Below the pieces are notes generated by a model that worked only from the letters and a program-made list of their open reading frames with translations, was not told the DNA's origin and ran no database searches. Source: GCA-2683825 sp965662355 (lineage in GTDB: Bacteria; Planctomycetota; UBA1135; GCA-002686595). From it: a DNA stretch of 64,000 nt. The position numbers and the translations under genes were made by a program. This document shows, piece by piece, positions 43,265 to 52,132 of this stretch (its first letter is position 1; every line of letters starts with the position of its first letter). The stretch lies in contig CBFIHP010000003.1 of assembly GCA_965662355.1 (NCBI GenBank), positions 248,001 to 312,000 of the forward strand, written 5' to 3'.

Positions 43265-44301
43265 GCGGCGATCCCCTTCTGGGCCAGTCGTTGATCGGAA
43301 AAGCGTCGCTCGCGTAGACCCGATTCGATCAGCATGCAAGTGATACCGAGCACGAGGGCCCACTGGAAGCGGTCGTGGGGAATCTGACGCTTGCCGCCTT
43401 CGAGGTCGCGTCCCTCCAGCTTCGAAATGCGCGCGCGATAGAGATCCTCTAGCGGAGTCGGCGATGCCTCCGCGGAGAGATAGGCACCGCCGGTGCTCTC
43501 GGCGAGGGCTTTCAGCGAACTGCCGTCGAGACGTGAAACGACCTCGTTGCCGTCCGGATCGCGCACGAACTGGGCTGCCCCATCACGCACGACGGGGATC
43601 TTGCCACCGCCTTCGGTCCCGATACCCACGACGTAGATGCGAATACCACGATCCGCGGCTTCGCGAGCCAGCTCGAGTCCGCGCCCCTCCAGGTCCTCAC
43701 CATCGGTCAGAAGACAGATGGCCTCGTGCGCACCGTTACGCTCGTCGAAGAGCGAAAGGGCCTGTGTGATGGCCGCGGCGAGGTTCGTGCCCCCCATCTG
43801 ATTGTCGCGCGGGGAAACGTAGCCGAGCAACCCCGTGAGCGTGACGCGGTCGTGGGTCAAGGGCGCAATTTCGCGTGCGTCCCCGGAAAAGGCGATCAGT
43901 GCGACCCGATCACCGCGCAGTCGATCCAGCAGGCCGCGCACTTCTCGCTTGGCACGTTCCAGTCGCGACGGACGTAGGTCCTGGGTCAACATGCTGCGCG
44001 ACGTGTCGATGCAGCACACGATGTCCAGCCCACGGCTGCGTACTTCGCGCCACGTGTGCCCACGTACCGGCCCCAGGGCAGCGAAGGCCAGGAACAGAAT
44101 GCCCAGCGCCGCGAAGAGGACGCGCATCGCAGACCTCGTTCGCGAAAAGCCCGGCACGAAGCGTTGCAGCTGGCTGCGATCCACCAGCTGCATGAGGCTC
44201 GCCTGGCGTCGACGTAGCCCGTAGAAGCCGAGGAGCACGACCAAGACCGCCCAGATTGGCAGCCACATCAAGTGCGGGCGCAAGAACTCGAAGCCGATCA
44301 C
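43261..44301 (-). CDS. batB: BatB-like von Willebrand A membrane protein
   Basis: 346 residues: two N-terminal TM helices (LMWLPIWAVLVVLLGFYGL; VLFAALGILFLAFAALGPV), a vWA domain with the MIDAS loop DIVCCIDTSRSMLTQDLRPSRL, DRVALIAFSGDA and AICLLTDGED, and a C-terminal TM helix. Metal-dependent vWA proteins of the Bat cluster are thought to work with MoxR-type ATPases to activate or assemble partner complexes. Start GTG in a GTGA overlap with the upstream vWA gene. Confidence 0.9.
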   Translation of the reverse strand: MIGFEFLRPHLMWLPIWAVLVVLLGFYGLRRRQASLMQLVDRSQLQRFVPGFSRTRSAMRVLFAALGILFLAFAALGPVRGHTWREVRSRGLDIVCCIDTSRSMLTQDLRPSRLERAKREVRGLLDRLRGDRVALIAFSGDAREIAPLTHDRVTLTGLLGYVSPRDNQMGGTNLAAAITQALSLFDERNGAHEAICLLTDGEDLEGRGLELAREAADRGIRIYVVGIGTEGGGKIPVVRDGAAQFVRDPDGNEVVSRLDGSSLKALAESTGGAYLSAEASPTPLEDLYRARISKLEGRDLEGGKRQIPHDRFQWALVLGITCMLIESGLRERRFSDQRLAQKGIAA

Positions 44302-45353
44302 AGAATCCTCCTCGCCCAGGTCATGGCGGAGATCCATGCCAGGCCATAGGCCAGGATGGCGGGGATCAGGAGGTAGACGTAGAGGTCGTAGGTTTCCTCG
44401 TAGCGCACTTCCTTGCGCTTCGTGCGTTCGAGCTCTTCGATGTGCGCGTAGATGTCCTGCAGGCGTTCCTTGTCGGTCGCATGGAAGAACTTGCCGCCGG
44501 TCAGATCGGCCATACGTTCGAGGGCGCTCGTATCGAGCGTACCTTCGGTCGGCACCCAGCCACGGAACGGATCATGACGATAGACGTAGCGCGCCGCATA
44601 GATCGTGTAGACCTTGATCCCCTCTTCCGCCGCCAGCTCGGCCGCCTGATCGGGAGTGATGTCGTCGACGTTGTTCTCGCCGTCGGTCAAGAGCACGCAA
44701 ACCTTGGACTTGGCCTCGCTCTCGCGCAGCACGGACACGGCCTTGGCCAGGGCCACGCCGATCGCGGTGCCGTCCTCCTCGCGATGCTCGACCAGCTCGA
44801 CGCCGTCGAGGAACCCCTGCAGGGCGCCGTCGTCGAGTGTGAAGGGACACAACAACTTGGGGTACCGCGCAAAGGAGATCAGAGCACAGCTGTCCGCGGC
44901 TCCTTCGCGATCGGTCATACGTCGTTTGGCGAACTCGCCGACGACTTCCTTCACGACCTCCAGCCGGTTCTTGCCACGAGCCAGGTCGTTGAAACGCATC
45001 GAGCCCGAGCGGTCGACGACGAGGGTGATGTCGACGCCTTCCGAGAGGGTGTCGTTCTGAACGTTGCCGCGGAGGGGTCGCGCCAGGGCGCCGATGACGA
45101 GGATCAGGGCCGCAAGCTGCAGGAAGTTTGGAATCCACGCCAGACGCTGACGCATGGAGCGCGGCACGCTGAAGACCAGGGGGACGCGCGCATGCGCACG
45201 GCCGCCCCGGCCACGCCCCCACCAGAGAAGCAAGAGAGCGGGCGGGATCAGGAGCAGGAACAGCGGATCGGCCAGCGAAATGTCGCCGTAGATATGCCAT
45301 TGCCCGCGTGCGGCGCTCTGAACCGCGGTGCTTTCTTGCAGGAAAGCGATCAA
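44298..45353 (-). CDS. batA: BatA-like von Willebrand A membrane protein
   Basis: 351 residues: TM helices near the N-terminus (LADPLFLLLIPPALLLLWW; FLQLAALILVIGALARPL), a vWA domain with MIDAS DITLVVDRSGSMRF, SCALISFARYPKL, VLLTDGENNVDD, and a C-terminal TM (YLLIPAILAYGLAWISAMTW). Start TTG in a TTGA overlap with the upstream gene. It pairs with the BatB-like neighbour and with MoxR. Confidence 0.9.
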   Translation of the reverse strand: MIAFLQESTAVQSAARGQWHIYGDISLADPLFLLLIPPALLLLWWGRGRGGRAHARVPLVFSVPRSMRQRLAWIPNFLQLAALILVIGALARPLRGNVQNDTLSEGVDITLVVDRSGSMRFNDLARGKNRLEVVKEVVGEFAKRRMTDREGAADSCALISFARYPKLLCPFTLDDGALQGFLDGVELVEHREEDGTAIGVALAKAVSVLRESEAKSKVCVLLTDGENNVDDITPDQAAELAAEEGIKVYTIYAARYVYRHDPFRGWVPTEGTLDTSALERMADLTGGKFFHATDKERLQDIYAHIEELERTKRKEVRYEETYDLYVYLLIPAILAYGLAWISAMTWARRIL

Positions 45354-46390
45354 GACGCACCCCCCGCCGCCTTGGCGCCCGCAACCTTCGTCGCCAGTGC
45401 ATCGCCGGTGGCTTGCAGGGTCTCCGCCGCACTTCGGGCCGCAGAGTAGGCCTCCTGCAACGCCCAGTCACTGGGCGTGCCATCGGCGTACTTGTAGTGT
45501 TCGGCATTCTCCACCAGCTTGGTGACATGCTCGAGGGCGGCTGCGGGCACGCGCTTCGAGCCCCGGATTGCCGCGAGCCATTCCCGGTCGGTCAAACCGG
45601 CCTGGGTCTCGACGCGCGCGTCGAAGGAGCGGCGCAAGAGCTGGGTCAACTCGAACAACGTCTCGCGCTTGACCTCGAGCTCGCGCGGCGGGTTCTGCGC
45701 CAGTTGCAACAGCGCCTCCAGCGGCGCAAGCGTGTCGGACGGTGCGGACCTGCGACGCCAACGAGCGCGCACGAGGAGCCCGATGAAGATCGTCCAGAAA
45801 AAAGCCATCGCGACCCCGGCATATACGACCCAGGGGGAACGCTCGAGAATCGGTATCTCGCGGCCGAAGTCGTCGGGAAAGGCGGACAGGTTGCGCGGCG
45901 CATCTTCCTCGCCGAGAACGCTCGCGACATCGATCCGCGCCAGGCTGGTCTCGATGCGCTGGATGTCCTCGCGAAATTCGAGCCGAGACAAGGCCTCGGA
46001 AAGGACGCGGGGTGCCGTGTCACTGGCCTCCAGCGACGCGATCGTCCACGCGCGTCGGGTTCGCAAGCGTTTGGGATCGCCGGTCTCCGGCTCCGAGGCC
46101 TTGCGTTCCTCGCCAAAAATCACCCACGAGGCATCGAGCTCGAGCTCGCTTTGAAGAGCGTCGAACACGCTGGTTCCAAGCGGATGGGAGAACTCGAGGA
46201 TCAGGCGGAAAGGCTCGCCGACTTCCACCCGTTCGGGATGACAGAAAAAGCGGGCCGAGATGGCAGCTTCCTGCGGCGTGGAATCCCGATTCGAGCTACG
46301 GAGTCCCGGGCTACCGAACACGGGCAGCACCAGAGACAGGGAGCCGAGAACCAGAGCGGCGAGGCGGGCGTGGGTGGGTCGGAACTTCAC
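45350..46390 (-). CDS. Membrane protein of the Bat/MoxR operon (DUF4381-like)
   Basis: 346 residues: signal peptide, a beta-sandwich periplasmic part (FFCHPERVEVGEPFRLILEFSHPLG, LASLEASDTAPRVL-type strands), one TM helix (SPWVVYAGVAMAFFWTIFIGLLV) and a cytoplasmic helical part (PLEALLQLAQNPPRELEVKRETLFELTQLLRRSF). It resembles the DUF4381 proteins found between DUF58 and vWA genes in these operons; I cannot name it more precisely. The start is GTG. It lies ten bases from the DUF58 gene upstream. Confidence 0.8.
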   Translation of the reverse strand: MKFRPTHARLAALVLGSLSLVLPVFGSPGLRSSNRDSTPQEAAISARFFCHPERVEVGEPFRLILEFSHPLGTSVFDALQSELELDASWVIFGEERKASEPETGDPKRLRTRRAWTIASLEASDTAPRVLSEALSRLEFREDIQRIETSLARIDVASVLGEEDAPRNLSAFPDDFGREIPILERSPWVVYAGVAMAFFWTIFIGLLVRARWRRRSAPSDTLAPLEALLQLAQNPPRELEVKRETLFELTQLLRRSFDARVETQAGLTDREWLAAIRGSKRVPAAALEHVTKLVENAEHYKYADGTPSDWALQEAYSAARSAAETLQATGDALATKVAGAKAAGGAS

Positions 46391-46400
46391 GTGCGTGGCA

Positions 46401-47333
46401 CTAGCTCCTTACCGCTCCGGATCTGCCGCCGCGAGCACGTCTGCGGAAACACGCGACGATGGGATTGGCGATGTCTCCGTCGGTCGGAATCTCGATCAGA
46501 TCACAGCGTGAGCGGCGCAGGGCCTCGCGCAGTTTCTCGTTGCGCTCCATGGCGCTGCGTCGCCAGGCCTCGCGCACCCGCCGTGAACCGGTGTCGATCT
46601 CGAGCGTCTCGCCACTTTCGAGCTCGAGAAAGGGCAGGATGCCTGCCTTGGGCAACTCCTCCTCGAAGGGATCGAAAACGCGCACGCAAATGACGTCGTG
46701 GCGCCGCGCGAGTCGCGCGAGGGGATCCTGCCAGTCGTCGTTTTCCAACCCGAGGAAGTCGGAGACAACCAGAATGAAGGCGCGGCGCTTAAGGCGCTTC
46801 AACTGGTGTTCTAGCACCGCACTGAGCGAGCTGCCCGTGCCCCCCGAACGGGTCGCCATCACCTCGCGCACCACACGCTGGACGTGATGGCTCTCTTTCT
46901 TCGGCGCCAGGAAGAGCCCCGGCTTGTCGGAGTAGAGACACAGGCCCACTTGATCCTGCTGGCTAGCGGCGACCAGGGCGAAGAGCGCCGCCACTTCCGC
47001 GGCGACCTCGCGCTTCGTCTTCTGCTTGCTGCCAAAATCCAGCGATAGACTCGTATCGCAGACGAGCTGCAGGACCAGCTGGCGTTCCTCGACGTAGGTC
47101 TTGATGTGCGGTTCACCGGTGCGCGCGGTGACGTTCCAGTCGATCGAACGCACCTCGTCACCCGGTTGGTACGGGCGCACTTCTTCGAACTCGATCCCTG
47201 TACCGCGGAAGTTCGAGCGATAGGAGCCTTGCAACGTGCCCGAGACCAGCCGCTGGACGCGGATCTGGATCTGGCGCACCCGCGCCATCAGCTCGGGCGG
47301 CAGGGCCGTCTCGTTCGAGGTATCCTCACGCAT
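46401..47333 (-). CDS. DUF58-family protein
   Basis: 310 residues. The DUF58 signature FRGTGIEFEEVRPYQPGDEVRSIDWNVTAR is followed by IKTYVEERQL and VCDTSLSLDFGS (vWA-like MIDAS remnant), GGTGSSLSAVLEHQLKRLKRR. The start ATG (MREDTSNETALPPELMARVRQI) is chosen because a longer reading runs into the MoxR gene. It works with MoxR and Bat proteins, with an unknown molecular role. Confidence 0.92.
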   Translation of the reverse strand: MREDTSNETALPPELMARVRQIQIRVQRLVSGTLQGSYRSNFRGTGIEFEEVRPYQPGDEVRSIDWNVTARTGEPHIKTYVEERQLVLQLVCDTSLSLDFGSKQKTKREVAAEVAALFALVAASQQDQVGLCLYSDKPGLFLAPKKESHHVQRVVREVMATRSGGTGSSLSAVLEHQLKRLKRRAFILVVSDFLGLENDDWQDPLARLARRHDVICVRVFDPFEEELPKAGILPFLELESGETLEIDTGSRRVREAWRRSAMERNEKLREALRRSRCDLIEIPTDGDIANPIVACFRRRARGGRSGAVRS

Positions 47334-47377
47334 TAGCAAGTTTCGGTGAATGCCTTGTTTGTCCAGGCAACGGGCTG

Positions 47378-48382
47378 TCAGGGGACCGAAATGGTCTCGA
47401 GCACGCGGGAGACCAGATCGTCGCTCGTACGTCCGCGGGCTTCGGCTTCGTAGCTGGCGATGACGCGGTGACGCAGCACCCGATGGGCGATCTTCTTGAT
47501 ATCGGCCGGCGTGACGTAACCGCGGTGCTCGAGGAAAGCACACGCCCTCGCGCAGAGCGACATGACGATCGACGCACGCGGGCTGGCACCCATTTGAATC
47601 TGATCTTCGAGCTCGGCCATACCGAACTGGCGCGGGTTCCGGGTCGATTGAACGATGCGCACGATGTACTGCATCAGGCGCGGATCGATGTGGATCTGGT
47701 CGACCCGCTCACGGGCCTTCATGATCGTCTCGAGCTCGATGGTCGGTTGGACCTCCGCCGGCCGACCCGTGCGCGCCATGCGCTCCATGATGGCGAGCTC
47801 TTCCTCTTCAGTGGGATAACCCACCAGTACCTTGAGGTAGAAGCGATCGATCTGAGCCTCTGGCAAGCGGTACGTGCCGTCTTGCTCGATCGGGTTCTGG
47901 GTAGCGAGGACCAGGAACGGGGTCGGCAAGCGGAAAGTCTCCCCACCGATCGAAACCGTGCGTTCCTGCATCGCCTCGAGCAGAGCCGACTGGACCTTCG
48001 CCGGAGCTCGGTTGATCTCGTCCGCCAGGCAGAAGTTCGCGAAGATCGGTCCCTTGCGCGCGATGAACGAGGACTCCTTGACGTTGTAGATCTCCGTGCC
48101 GACGAGGTCCGAGGGCAGGAGATCCGGGGTGAACTGCACCCGCGCAAAGCTGCCATGCACGGCCCCAGCGAGGGTCGAAACGGCCAGGGTCTTGGCCAGG
48201 CCGGGCAGGCCCTCCAGGAGAACATGGCCATTGGTCAAAAGCGCCACGAGCAGGCCATGGATCAGGTCGTCCTGTCCCACGATGACTTGATGGAGGGCTG
48301 CGTTCAGGTCATCGACCCAGGCACTTTCCTGGGCGATAATGTCGCCTAGATCAGAGGCGGGCGGAATCTGGGTACTGGTCAT
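47378..48382 (-). CDS. MoxR-family AAA+ ATPase
   Basis: 334 residues. Walker A GLPGLAKT (58-65), LLEGLPGLAKTLAVSTLAG; Walker B NFCLADEINRAP; sensor 1 FLVLATQNPIEQDGTYRLPEAQIDRF; the sensor-2/lid region carries GASPRASIVM. MoxR ATPases act as chaperones that load cofactors or assemble complexes with vWA partners. It is the first gene of the operon: MoxR, DUF58, DUF4381-like, BatA, BatB, BatC-like, BatD, BatE. Divergent from the small ORF at 48.6 kb. Confidence 0.95.
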   Translation of the reverse strand: MTSTQIPPASDLGDIIAQESAWVDDLNAALHQVIVGQDDLIHGLLVALLTNGHVLLEGLPGLAKTLAVSTLAGAVHGSFARVQFTPDLLPSDLVGTEIYNVKESSFIARKGPIFANFCLADEINRAPAKVQSALLEAMQERTVSIGGETFRLPTPFLVLATQNPIEQDGTYRLPEAQIDRFYLKVLVGYPTEEEELAIMERMARTGRPAEVQPTIELETIMKARERVDQIHIDPRLMQYIVRIVQSTRNPRQFGMAELEDQIQMGASPRASIVMSLCARACAFLEHRGYVTPADIKKIAHRVLRHRVIASYEAEARGRTSDDLVSRVLETISVP

Positions 48383-48603
48383 GGGAAAGCAAAGGGTCCA
48401 GATGGGGGTTCCGCCGTTACGTGACGCCCCCCAGAAGTGTTGGGGATTCTATGCCTGGAAAGGGCCGGTCCGCGCCCCTCTGTAGTGGAAGCGCTCCGGA
48501 AAACAGTTCCAAGGGGTCTCAAGTCGGGGGGCGGACACACCGAAAAGACCTATCCCACGGGCATTCGGTCTTCCCCGGCGCTCCCACCCCCGGCTCTTCC
48601 ACC

Positions 48604-48837
48604 TTGCGCACCCTCCTCCTCATTGTTTTTCTCCTCGGAACGACTCCTACGTCCCCGGAACCGAAGACGACGCATCGGGACGGCCCGGCCAGGGAAATGG
48701 CCGAGGCAAAGGAGGCCCGTTTAAAGCTCAAGCGGGCACAGCTGGATCAGTCCCTGATCCGGGCGGAGCGTAGCGCTCGCATGCTGACGGAGTTCGAGAC
48801 CCTGGCGCCCAGGGCCCAGGCAGGAGGCCGCCCGTGA
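48604..48837 (+). CDS. Small exported protein, probable partner of the next gene
   Basis: 77 residues from a TTG: RTLLLIVFLLGTTPTSPEP is a short signal peptide, and the mature part is a charged helix (EMAEAKEARLKLKRAQLDQSLIRAERSARMLTEF). The stop overlaps the GTG of the following gene (GTGA), which argues for a real gene; a longer N-terminus is open but looks non-coding. No family recognised. Confidence 0.5.
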   Translation: MRTLLLIVFLLGTTPTSPEPKTTHRDGPAREMAEAKEARLKLKRAQLDQSLIRAERSARMLTEFETLAPRAQAGGRP

Positions 48838-50015
48838 CCACCCCCGCCTCCCACGACGACGATCGCGCTCAGGAGCGCGAGCGCGGGCACACACGCGGCC
48901 TGGGGCTCACCAAGGCGGCCCTCGTCATGCTCGGGGTCGGCGCCATCGCCCTCTCCGGCGTTCCCGGCATCGGCTCCTCCCCTGGCCCCGACGGCTCACT
49001 CTCGGGGCTCTGCCTCGATCACAGCGGATACGCGGTCCCGGATGCCCGGGTGGCGCTCTTCGACGCGAACAGCCTCGAGCTACTCGAAACGACGCGCTCG
49101 GACTCCGAGGGCCGCTTTGCCTTTCAGTCCACGCCGGCCAGCTACAGCGCCTTCGCCGAAGCCCCCGACGACAGTGGACTCTCGAACACCTGGGTTCTCG
49201 ATCGAACCCAGGCCAACTCCTCGATCGAGCTCATCCTGCGCGAAGGGCGCGAAGTCATGGTCCGGGTCGTCGACGAAAACGGTCGGGCCCTCGAAAGCGC
49301 CGAGGTTCGCGTTTACGAAATCCGCAGGGACCCCGCGATGGTGGCCCACGAGCGCACCGATCGCGAAGGACGCGTCACCCTCAAAGCCCCCCCCAGCGCA
49401 CACATCGCTGTTCGCGCCGAGGGTCGTCCTCAGCGCTGGCAATACGACCTCGACGTTCCCGTCGAGGGAGGTCACTACAGCTTCCACCTCCCCAAGGGCC
49501 GCACGATTCGTGGAACCCTGCACGGCCCCTACGGCCCGGCCGCGGGCATCGTTGTCAACAGCTGGCAAAACGCCGAGCCGCGCGAGTGGAACGGCTACAC
49601 CGTCACCGACGCGGAGGGGCAGTTCGAACTCGCCGCCAGCGTGACTTCCACGGAGCTCGAGATCCTCGACCCCACGGGCTTCCACGTCCCCACGTTGGAG
49701 GTCGTCGGAGCGGGGACCAACGAGCTGGGAACGATCACCCTGGAGCGCGGCAATCGCGTTTCGGTCCAAACCCTCGACGCCGATGGACGCAGCCTTCCAA
49801 CACGGGTTTGGATCTGGTCGTCGGATGCTCACTGCTGGAGCTACGGGCGCGAGACGGACGACGCCGGCTTCATCGAGTTGATGGCCGACGAGCGCTACTC
49901 GATCGTCGCGGAACCGGTGTTCGGCGGATATGAAGCGCTCGAATTGTGGGACAAGAAGTTCGATACAAATCCGGTGCAGCTCTCTTCTCGATCGGGGGTC
50001 GCTGCCGATAGGTAG
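48834..50015 (+). CDS. Secreted carboxypeptidase-regulatory-like (beta-sandwich repeat) protein
   Basis: 393 residues: TM/signal segment (LGLTKAALVMLGVGAIALSGV), then several carboxypeptidase-regulatory-like beta-sandwich modules: GLCLDHSGYAVPDARVALFDANSLELLETTRSDSEGRFAFQSTPA; VMVRVVDENGRALESAEVRVYEIRR; GYTVTDAEGQFELAAS. Such domains bind peptidoglycan, protein or glycan surfaces. The sequence ends just before an intrinsic terminator. Start GTG. Confidence 0.85.
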   Translation: MTTPASHDDDRAQERERGHTRGLGLTKAALVMLGVGAIALSGVPGIGSSPGPDGSLSGLCLDHSGYAVPDARVALFDANSLELLETTRSDSEGRFAFQSTPASYSAFAEAPDDSGLSNTWVLDRTQANSSIELILREGREVMVRVVDENGRALESAEVRVYEIRRDPAMVAHERTDREGRVTLKAPPSAHIAVRAEGRPQRWQYDLDVPVEGGHYSFHLPKGRTIRGTLHGPYGPAAGIVVNSWQNAEPREWNGYTVTDAEGQFELAASVTSTELEILDPTGFHVPTLEVVGAGTNELGTITLERGNRVSVQTLDADGRSLPTRVWIWSSDAHCWSYGRETDDAGFIELMADERYSIVAEPVFGGYEALELWDKKFDTNPVQLSSRSGVAADR

Positions 50016-50083
50016 GACATACAAGAGCGCGTCGAACATACCGTTAGAGGGCCCTTGGGATGCCTCGCGGTGGCGCGTCAGAG

Positions 50084-50119
50084 AAGGACCTGATGCTGGA
50101 GAGCTCAGGTCCTTTTTTG
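50084..50119 (+). terminator. Intrinsic terminator
   Basis: AAGGACCTGA and TCAGGTCCTT form a 10-bp perfect stem with an 11-nt loop, followed by a run of T (TTTTTTG). It follows the carboxypeptidase-regulatory-like gene by about 70 bases and also abuts the convergent sulfatase-fold gene stop. Confidence 0.85.
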
Positions 50120-52027
50120 TTACTCCGCGTACCCGATGTCCCTCAAGTCCTGAACCGCCTCGGGAGTCAAGAGCAAGCGGTCCGAGACCTCGAAGACCCG
50201 CTTCTTCACGAGGTTCGCCAGCAACACTCTCAGGAGCTGAGCTCGCCTGGCATTCTCCGCTCCCACGCCGGAGAGCTCCATCGGGTCCTGCTCCAGATCG
50301 TAGATCTCGATCTCCTCGGTGACATCGAGCGCTTGCTGGGCCCCTTCCCCATCCTCCAGTAGCTGAACGATGTGGTCGCGCTCCAGAACCCGCTTAATCT
50401 TGGGCCCTTTGAAGCCCCCCTTGAGTTCGAGCTCGTGGTCGAAGTGGATCCAGAGATCCGCGATGCGCACGCGGCCGACTCCGTCCTCATCCTCGAGCTC
50501 TTGGAGCTTGCCACGAATCTCGAGCGGGTTCGTTTCACTGCGCGCATAACACTTGATGCGTTCGGCCCGCAGGACTCCGTCCTGGAAGAAGCCACGCACC
50601 TTCACGAGCCGACCGGGGGTAAACTGGTCGTCGCGAACGCCGTCTGCGAGTTGACGACGGGTCCCTTCGTCGAAGAGAACGCGAATGTCGCCCAGGCGGA
50701 AGCTGGCTTGCTCGGGGGACTCGATATGGCCCTTCAATTCGAGTGGGTCATCCGGGTCGTCACCATCGGGCTTCATCTGCAGAGCCCGGTACGTTCCATC
50801 CTCCCGCACCTCGAACTCGGCTTCCCAGCGCTCGCCGACGACGAAGGGCGAGAGCCCCCGAACGATGCGCTTGGGTCCAATCAAAGCACGCAGGAGCTTT
50901 GTGTCGGACTCGCGCAGGGCTTGATAGTAGATCCCCCCCTCCTTGTGCTCGGCGAGGATCGGATTGAGCGTGTCCGGATGTTCCATGCGATTCACACCCG
51001 GCAGGCCGTCGGGAACCGGGATTCCGGCCGCAGAAAGCAAGGTCGGGAACATGTCGATCAGGCTGACCGGGTGGCGCACGAGCCGCGCGGACTGTCCCGG
51101 TACGTAGAGGATCCACGGTACCGAGAGCAAGCCCTCGTACAGGCCGTTGCCATGCCCAATATAGCCGTGCTCGCCGAACTCCTCGCCGTGATCGGAGAGG
51201 ACACAGAGGATCGTGTTCTCGGCCATGCCGCGGCGCACGAGCCCGGCATGGAACGCCTTCAGGTTGTCGTCGATGTAGCGCAGCGAACCGTCGTACAGAG
51301 CGACCAACCCATCGCGGTGCGCCTGGGTCATCTCGATGGCGCCGCTATTCAGAGCACTGCGTAGCGACTTCGACCCTCGCCCTCGGAAGGGTGCAATCGA
51401 CTCGGCGTCGCCGTAGCGGGTCGCATACGCATCGGGTGCGGGGTACGGCCAATGCGCATCGAGGAAGTGCAGGTACAGAAAGAAGGGCTGGTCCGACTCA
51501 TCCAACCAGTCGCTTCCCCGCCAGCGAATCTCACGCGCGTCCCAGCTCTCCTGGGCGTAGCGATCAAAGCCCTGCTCGAAGCCGTTGCCATAGCGCAGCT
51601 GAGCGTTGTGAACGAAGGCCCCCGTGCGATAGCCCTCTTCCTTGAACACCTCGGCCAGGGTCAAGGCCCTCTCTGGCAACACGTCGGTGACCGTGCCGGT
51701 CTCCAGCCGCGCGCTGCCTTCGTAGACTCCGTGCTGGCACGGCATGGTCCCGGTCAGGAAAGACGGAACCGAGGGTTTCGTCCAGGACGCGGCCGCCGAG
51801 GTGTCCGCGAAGCGAGTGCCCTTCGCCGCCAACACATCGAGAAACGGGGTGGTGTCCCGTTCATAGCCATAACACCCGAGGTGATCGGCTCGCACGGTGT
51901 CCATGCAAATCAGGACCACGTTCGGCGGAGCGCCCAGGTTGGATGTGGAAGAAGAACTCGAATCGCATGACGCAAGAGCGATCGAAGCGACGAGGAAGAA
52001 TCCCAGGATTGGACGGTGGTCCAGCAT
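50120..52027 (-). CDS. Sulfatase-fold lipoprotein with inserted DUF5666-like beta domains
   Basis: 635 residues, lipoprotein (SIALASC, Cys21). The core has Asp43 in VVLICMDTVRADHLG, SWTKPSVPSFLTG with Thr83 in place of the formylglycine cysteine (C-x-P-x-R reads T-K-P-S-V), YLHFLDAHWPYPAP, and SDHGEEFGEHG (278-288), so metal ligands are kept. Residues about 430-540 (LELKGHIESPEQASFRLGD to HELELKGGF) form two short beta modules of the DUF5666 type inserted before the C-terminal sulfatase helix. With Thr as nucleophile it may be a phosphoesterase or phosphoglycerol transferase rather than a sulfatase. The start is the ATG giving MLDHRPILGFF. Confidence 0.85.
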   Translation of the reverse strand: MLDHRPILGFFLVASIALASCDSSSSSTSNLGAPPNVVLICMDTVRADHLGCYGYERDTTPFLDVLAAKGTRFADTSAAASWTKPSVPSFLTGTMPCQHGVYEGSARLETGTVTDVLPERALTLAEVFKEEGYRTGAFVHNAQLRYGNGFEQGFDRYAQESWDAREIRWRGSDWLDESDQPFFLYLHFLDAHWPYPAPDAYATRYGDAESIAPFRGRGSKSLRSALNSGAIEMTQAHRDGLVALYDGSLRYIDDNLKAFHAGLVRRGMAENTILCVLSDHGEEFGEHGYIGHGNGLYEGLLSVPWILYVPGQSARLVRHPVSLIDMFPTLLSAAGIPVPDGLPGVNRMEHPDTLNPILAEHKEGGIYYQALRESDTKLLRALIGPKRIVRGLSPFVVGERWEAEFEVREDGTYRALQMKPDGDDPDDPLELKGHIESPEQASFRLGDIRVLFDEGTRRQLADGVRDDQFTPGRLVKVRGFFQDGVLRAERIKCYARSETNPLEIRGKLQELEDEDGVGRVRIADLWIHFDHELELKGGFKGPKIKRVLERDHIVQLLEDGEGAQQALDVTEEIEIYDLEQDPMELSGVGAENARRAQLLRVLLANLVKKRVFEVSDRLLLTPEAVQDLRDIGYAE

Positions 52028-52132
52028 TTTGAGGCTCTTGGGCGGCCGGCAGGGCACGCACTCAGGGTAGCGATGCACGGCAAGTTCCGGACCACAAGAC
52101 TCGAGAGGCCTCGCCGTGCGCACAGCGGGCCC

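Noticed and set aside
42227..43294. A 355-residue plus-strand frame rich in Leu and Phe, which looks like a membrane protein
   Set aside because: It is the antisense of the Gln/Glu-rich codons of the BatC-like gene, which read as Leu, Phe and Val on the other strand.
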